DNA from: JAFDWI01 sp964544305 | GTDB taxonomy: Bacteria > Actinomycetota > Acidimicrobiia > Acidimicrobiales > Iamiaceae | DNA length: 8,512 nt | Direction: 5' to 3' | Assembly: GCA_964544305.1 (NCBI GenBank) | Contig: CAZJAZ010000074.1 | Location: 1 to 8,512 of the forward strand | Part shown: positions 6,381 to 8,512 of the stretch, in pieces | Layout: each line of letters starts with the position of its first letter | How positions within the stretch are numbered: position 1 is the stretch's first letter | Notes under the pieces: model-generated | What the model saw: only the letters and a program-made list of their open reading frames with translations | What the model was told of the DNA's origin: nothing | The model's database searches: none | Program-made: the position numbers and the translations under genes

Positions 6381-7015
6381 CGACGGACCTCCTTTTTGGA
6401 TCTGTTGATACTGGTGCTCGCAACTTGTGAATTGACATCACCGAGTTCAGTTCGCAACCGTGCGAGTCCGCGCTGCTTGTGTGTTTGCACCGACGATGAC
6501 GAGCAGCCCAACAGCTGGGCAATCTCTGCTTCGGTAAATCCTGAAAGGAATGCAAGACTCAGCACTTCGCGTTGACGCTTTGGCAGCTTGGCCAAAGCGC
6601 GGGCCAGATCAAGGCGTTGATCTGTGTCGACTCGGGTGCCATCTGGAGTCCCCCAAAGGCCGGCGAGCTCAAACTTCGTCATGCGGTCAGATTCTGGCAA
6701 TGGAATGTTGCGCCAGGCTTTGCGCTGACGGTCGATTGCCAAACGGGTCGCAACGGTAGAAACCCAGGCATCGGCTGGATGTTCCAGGCGCGCCCCGCGA
6801 AGTGATGCTCGGGCAAGTGTTTCTGATGCAACATCTTCAGAGTCGGCGGCAACGCCGAGGATGCGGAAGGCTCGCTGGTGAGCCAGTCGAATAAGCCGCC
6901 AAAACGCTTCATCGTACGATTCGACGACGCCGGGCGTTGTCGAATCCTCGTCGCGGCTCACGGACACTCCGACCTTCATCGCATCGGTTGTGTCGTGAAG
7001 TTGGCCTCGCTCCAT
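6377..7015 (-). CDS. ECF-type RNA polymerase sigma factor
   Basis: 212 residues with the two ECF domains. Region 2 covers about 34-100 (YDEAFWRLIRLAHQRAFRIL, SEDVASETLARA, AWVSTVATRLAIDRQRK). Region 4 covers about 134-190 (LDLARALAKLPKRQREVLSLAF, GFTEAEIAQLLGCSSSSVQTHKQRGLARLR), the latter a helix-turn-helix for the -35 element. I chose the ATG at 7015 because GGAAGGA lies five bases before it; the open frame runs further up to 7267 but that part is unconserved and would overlap rpmG copy 2. A short C-terminal tail (192-212) extends past region 4. It heads the minus-strand block and overlaps the next gene by 4 nt. It probably redirects RNA polymerase to its own operon and the export genes; the target promoter could not be read with confidence. 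Confidence 0.9.
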   Translation of the reverse strand: MERGQLHDTTDAMKVGVSVSRDEDSTTPGVVESYDEAFWRLIRLAHQRAFRILGVAADSEDVASETLARASLRGARLEHPADAWVSTVATRLAIDRQRKAWRNIPLPESDRMTKFELAGLWGTPDGTRVDTDQRLDLARALAKLPKRQREVLSLAFLSGFTEAEIAQLLGCSSSSVQTHKQRGLARLRTELGDVNSQVASTSINRSKKEVRR

Positions 7016-7020
7016 GGAAA

Positions 7021-7027
7021 TCCTTCC
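7021..7027 (-). promoter_or_regulatory. Ribosome binding site deciding the sigma-factor start
   Basis: On the minus strand GGAAGGA is followed by TTTCC and the ATG at 7015. It is the best Shine-Dalgarno match in the minus-strand block and argues against the longer reading frame that begins inside rpmG copy 2. Confidence 0.75.
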
Positions 7028-7178
7028 AGCAGTTGTGCCACCCGGGTTCATGCCATCCTTTACGATCAACACGGCACTTTTCACGACACGACCCAAAAAT
7101 TTCGCTTCGCGAGCGACACGGTCGAGACGTCTACTTTGCCATGCCAGAGGGCAAATGTTTGCGGTCCATTCGAAATCA

Positions 7179-7206
7179 TCGACTCGCGTGGCCATCCCGG
7201 TAGGAT
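7179..7206 (+). promoter_or_regulatory. Likely promoter of rpmG copy 2
   Basis: TCGACT (7179-7184) and TAGGAT (7201-7206) are separated by 16 bp, a plausible sigma-70 pair. The -10 column is conserved with TAGCAT in front of copy 1. Unlike copy 1, this gene cannot rely on tuf readthrough because a divergent gene lies upstream, so it needs its own promoter. Transcription would start near 7212-7214, placing the leader hairpin almost at the 5' end of the mRNA. Confidence 0.5.
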
Positions 7207-7214
7207 GGTTGCAT

Positions 7215-7236
7215 TGAGTGCCGGTCCCCGGGCTCA
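7215..7236 (+). promoter_or_regulatory. Leader hairpin upstream of rpmG copy 2
   Basis: TGAG (7215-7218) pairs with CTCA (7233-7236), T7219 with G7232 (G7220 bulged), and CCGG (7221-7224) with CCGG (7228-7231) around a TCC triloop. The paired columns are the same as in the copy 1 leader although the inner sequence differs. AAGGAAG at 7244-7250 is the ribosome binding site, four bases before the ATG. Confidence 0.5.
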
Positions 7237-7254
7237 CATCGGTAAGGAAGATGT

Positions 7255-7422
7255 ATGGCCAAGTCATCCGATAAACGCATTGCCGTCACACTCGAATGCC
7301 AAGAGTGCAAGCGTCGGAACTACATCACCACCAAGAACAAGGCGAACAACCGCGAGCGCATCGAAATGCAGAAATACTGCAAGTGGGATCGCAAGCACAC
7401 CGCCCACAAGGAAACCCGCTGA
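7255..7422 (+). CDS. rpmG: 50S ribosomal protein bL33, copy 2
   Basis: Encodes the same 55 residues as the copy at 125, including C15, C18, C42 and the aspartate D45 in place of the fourth cysteine. Thirteen codons differ silently (for example AAA/AAG lysines, TGT/TGC at C15) and the stop is TGA instead of TAA. The ATG at 7255 follows AAGGAAG by four bases; an ATG at 7251 is in another frame. Many bacteria carry two L33 paralogs, one zinc-binding and one not, switched by Zur, but here the proteins are identical, so a zinc-switch pair is not supported. It stands divergent from the minus-strand sigma factor and just before a plus-strand sigma/anti-sigma pair and tRNA-Trp. Confidence 0.96.
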   Translation: MAKSSDKRIAVTLECQECKRRNYITTKNKANNRERIEMQKYCKWDRKHTAHKETR

Positions 7423-8072
7423 GCGATTTAGTCCACGCTGGGGCGCCTCGAGCGCCACGAAGTCATCGTGTCGCAGCAACGTCTGCGCCCGATCTTCAAT
7501 CGCTGGTCGTATCGGCCCAAGCGGGAAGTCGCGGTGCGTTCGATGAACTCGTCCGGCGGACATATCGCGACACCTACACGTTGGCAATGCGGCTGCTCAG
7601 CGATCCTGAAGATGCCCGTGACGTTACCCAAGAGGCGTACCTCCGTGCGTATCGTGGCTTAAAGAACTTTCGAGGCGACGCTGATTTTCGCACTTGGATG
7701 TATCGGATCACCGCCAACTGCTCGGCAACCCATTTGCGTCGACGGTTCCGTCACCGACACGATGCGCTCGACGAGGAATTGTTCGTCGTCGACAATGATG
7801 CATCTCACAGCCCTGATGCACACTCCGAAACCCAAGCGTTGCGTAGCGAACTTGTCCAAGCGTTATCCACGTTGCCACCGAAACTGCGAGCAGTCATTGT
7901 GTTGCGCGACATTTACGATCTTTCCCACGCGGAAATCGCTGAAGAATTGAACATTTCCGAATCGGCCGCGAAAGTTCGGTTACATCGTGGTCGTCGCCGG
8001 CTGCGTGACGAGTTGTTCCCTGGCGAGCATCAAGCAGACGACGTTACTGGCGCTGAATGCCATGTCGTGTGA
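7383..8072 (+). CDS. ECF sigma factor, RpoE/SigE-like; start uncertain
   Basis: The conserved part begins near DLQSLVVSAQAGSRGAFDELVRR (about 7491 on). Region 2 has DPEDARDVTQEAYLRAYRGL and FRGDADFRTWMYRITANCSATHLRRR. Region 4 has ALSTLPPKLRAVIVLRDIYDLSHAEIAEELNISESAAKVRLHRGRRRLRDEL. These match group-4 sigma factors closely. No ATG, GTG or TTG occurs in frame between the rpmG stop and region 2. The nearest upstream start is GTG at 7383, inside rpmG (40-nt overlap, 229 residues); ATG at 7296 lies further in. A CTG at 7503 is a non-canonical alternative. No ribosome binding site supports any of these. It overlaps the anti-sigma gene by 11 nt and the two form a standard regulatory pair. Confidence 0.85.
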   Translation: MGSQAHRPQGNPLSDLVHAGAPRAPRSHRVAATSAPDLQSLVVSAQAGSRGAFDELVRRTYRDTYTLAMRLLSDPEDARDVTQEAYLRAYRGLKNFRGDADFRTWMYRITANCSATHLRRRFRHRHDALDEELFVVDNDASHSPDAHSETQALRSELVQALSTLPPKLRAVIVLRDIYDLSHAEIAEELNISESAAKVRLHRGRRRLRDELFPGEHQADDVTGAECHVV

Positions 8073-8406
8073 CGGACGAGTCGTTCGCCGTGCCGCAGCC
8101 CAAAATGGCCTTGACACTTTCGACGACGAAATCCAGGACCATGTGGCGCATTGTTTACGCTGTCAGGCCGAGATCACCAGGTACCGGCGCATGCACCGGA
8201 TGCTTGGCAACTTACGCGCCGACAACCTCGTTCCAGGGGCCGGACTTCTCGGTGACATCCTGGCCGTCCTCGACGATCCTCATGCACACAACCCCGAAAC
8301 GAAACGTTCGCGGCGAGTCCTCATCGCGATTGTCGCCGGGACGCTCGTCGGCGTCGCAGCGACGTTGCTTCTCGTCAATGTCCGCAACCATCGTCAACGG
8401 CATTGA
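8062..8406 (+). CDS. Zinc-binding (ZAS) membrane anti-sigma factor
   Basis: 114 residues. The motif H27-x3-C31-x2-C34 (HVAHCLRC) is the hallmark of the zinc-associated anti-sigma domain (as in RsrA, ChrR and related proteins), with a cytoplasmic helical region to about residue 82 and one membrane helix at about 86-107 (VLIAIVAGTLVGVAATLLLV). Only seven residues lie beyond the helix, so any sensing happens in the cytoplasm or membrane, or through regulated proteolysis. It would hold the co-encoded RpoE-like sigma factor at the membrane in an inactive state. The ATG at 8062 overlaps the sigma gene by 11 nt; a longer frame from 7987 lies wholly within the sigma gene and is unlikely. The family call is firm, the signal unknown. 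Confidence 0.88.
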   Translation: MSCDGRVVRRAAAQNGLDTFDDEIQDHVAHCLRCQAEITRYRRMHRMLGNLRADNLVPGAGLLGDILAVLDDPHAHNPETKRSRRVLIAIVAGTLVGVAATLLLVNVRNHRQRH

Positions 8407-8413
8407 ATTCGAC

Positions 8414-8425
8414 TGAAACGTTTCA
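8414..8425. promoter_or_regulatory. 12-bp perfect palindrome, LacI-family-like operator
   Basis: TGAAACGTTTCA is a perfect palindrome with a central CG and AAACGTTT core, the form typical of LacI/GalR-family operators. It lies in the 57-bp gap between the anti-sigma stop and tRNA-Trp, overlapping the expected -35 of the tRNA promoter. No matching regulator gene is in the window. Confidence 0.45.
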
Positions 8426-8443
8426 CGCACCGGGTGCTATCGT
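8414..8443 (+). promoter_or_regulatory. Possible promoter of tRNA-Trp
   Basis: An extended -10, TGC followed by TATCGT (8438-8443), sits about 20 bp before the mature tRNA 5' end. A weak -35, TGAAAC (8414-8419), is 18 bp upstream of it and coincides with the palindrome. Moderate to weak match. Confidence 0.35.
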
Positions 8444-8463
8444 CGGATGAGCAGTCCCCCCCG

Positions 8464-8512
8464 AGGGCAGTAGCTCAACTGGTAGAGCACCGGTCTCCAA
8501 AACCGGCGGTTG
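8464..8512 (+). tRNA. trnW: tRNA-Trp (CCA anticodon), truncated at the window end
   Basis: The cloverleaf can be read from the 5' end: acceptor strand AGGGCAG (8464-8470), TA, D-stem GCTC/GAGC (8473-8476 with 8485-8488) around AACTGGTA, anticodon stem CCGGT/ACCGG (8490-8494 with 8502-8506), and anticodon loop CTCCAAA with CCA at 8497-8499. This decodes UGG (tryptophan). The variable loop begins at 8507; the T-arm and 3' acceptor strand lie outside the window. A tRNA-Trp between rpmG and secE-nusG is the usual arrangement in many bacteria, so secE probably follows. Confidence 0.94.

Larger units (their letters stand above)
7201..7422 (+). repeat. Direct repeat, right copy: rpmG with its leader
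   Basis: Partner of the segment at 71-292, aligned without gaps at an offset of 7130 bp. Coding differences are silent only. No similarity continues past the stop codon, where a sigma-factor gene follows instead of the convergent ABC operon. Confidence 0.9.

Noticed and set aside
7016..7267. N-terminal extension of the minus-strand sigma factor
   Set aside because: The extra 84 residues resemble no sigma region, would overlap rpmG copy 2, and an internal ATG at 7015 has a strong GGAAGGA site.
71..7422. rpmG repeats as attachment sites of an integrase-driven island
   Set aside because: No integrase, recombinase, transposase or excisionase is visible in the interval, and the repeats are 222 bp of diverged gene rather than a short identical att core.
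125..7422. rpmG pair as a Zur-controlled C+/C- zinc switch
   Set aside because: Both proteins are identical, including the cysteines, so they cannot be the two alternative forms of such a switch.
6878..7546. Plus-strand open frame of 222 codons across the divergent promoter region and rpmG copy 2
   Set aside because: It is antisense to the sigma factor start and out of frame with rpmG; the composition is not protein-like and no family motif is visible.
7987..8061. Longer N-terminus of the anti-sigma factor
   Set aside because: It lies entirely inside the sigma gene's region-4 codons and has no conserved residues; the ATG at 8062 gives the usual ZAS length.

Overview
The window looks like chromosomal DNA of a high-GC Gram-positive (Actinomycetota; perhaps an Acidimicrobiia relative, which is an impression from protein style and not a measured placement). 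The outer markers are the end of tuf (EF-Tu), rpmG (ribosomal protein bL33) and, at the right edge, a tRNA-Trp. This is the usual bacterial neighbourhood tuf - rpmG - trnW - secE - nusG. Here about 7 kb of extra DNA sits inside it, bounded by two copies of rpmG.

Layout: tuf 3' end (1-56, +); rpmG copy 1 (125-292, +); a convergent gap with a strong hairpin (about 313-339); then a minus-strand block of seven genes read from right to left: ECF-type sigma factor (start 7015), a membrane-anchored protein with a Ser/Thr/Pro linker and a beta-rich outer domain, a secreted Tyr-rich protein with four mature cysteines, a lipoprotein-like protein with three C-x4-G motifs, a MacA/HlyD-like adaptor carrying a peptidoglycan-binding domain, an ABC ATPase and a MacB/FtsX-like permease. 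Most junctions overlap by 4 nt or abut; the one real break is a 167-bp gap before the secreted protein. The plus strand then resumes with rpmG copy 2 (7255-7422), a second ECF sigma factor of RpoE type, its zinc-binding (ZAS) membrane anti-sigma factor, and tRNA-Trp (cut by the window end).

How the genes may work together (inference): the minus-strand sigma factor and its membrane partner could sense an envelope signal and switch on a MacAB-type export machine with two dedicated extracytoplasmic proteins. The Tyr-rich secreted protein is either cargo or an accessory part. The plus-strand sigma/anti-sigma pair is a separate, classical regulatory couple.

The most striking points are: (1) the two rpmG genes encode identical 55-residue proteins although 13 codons and the stop differ silently, and they flank the island as direct repeats with a constant 7130-bp offset; (2) the leaders of both rpmG copies can fold the same hairpin in the same alignment columns, with one compensatory G-C to C-G swap, suggesting a structured mRNA leader; (3) the compact sigma - secreted protein - lipoprotein - PG-binding adaptor - ABC module; (4) the second sigma factor has no ATG/GTG/TTG between the rpmG stop and its conserved domain, so its start appears to lie inside rpmG.
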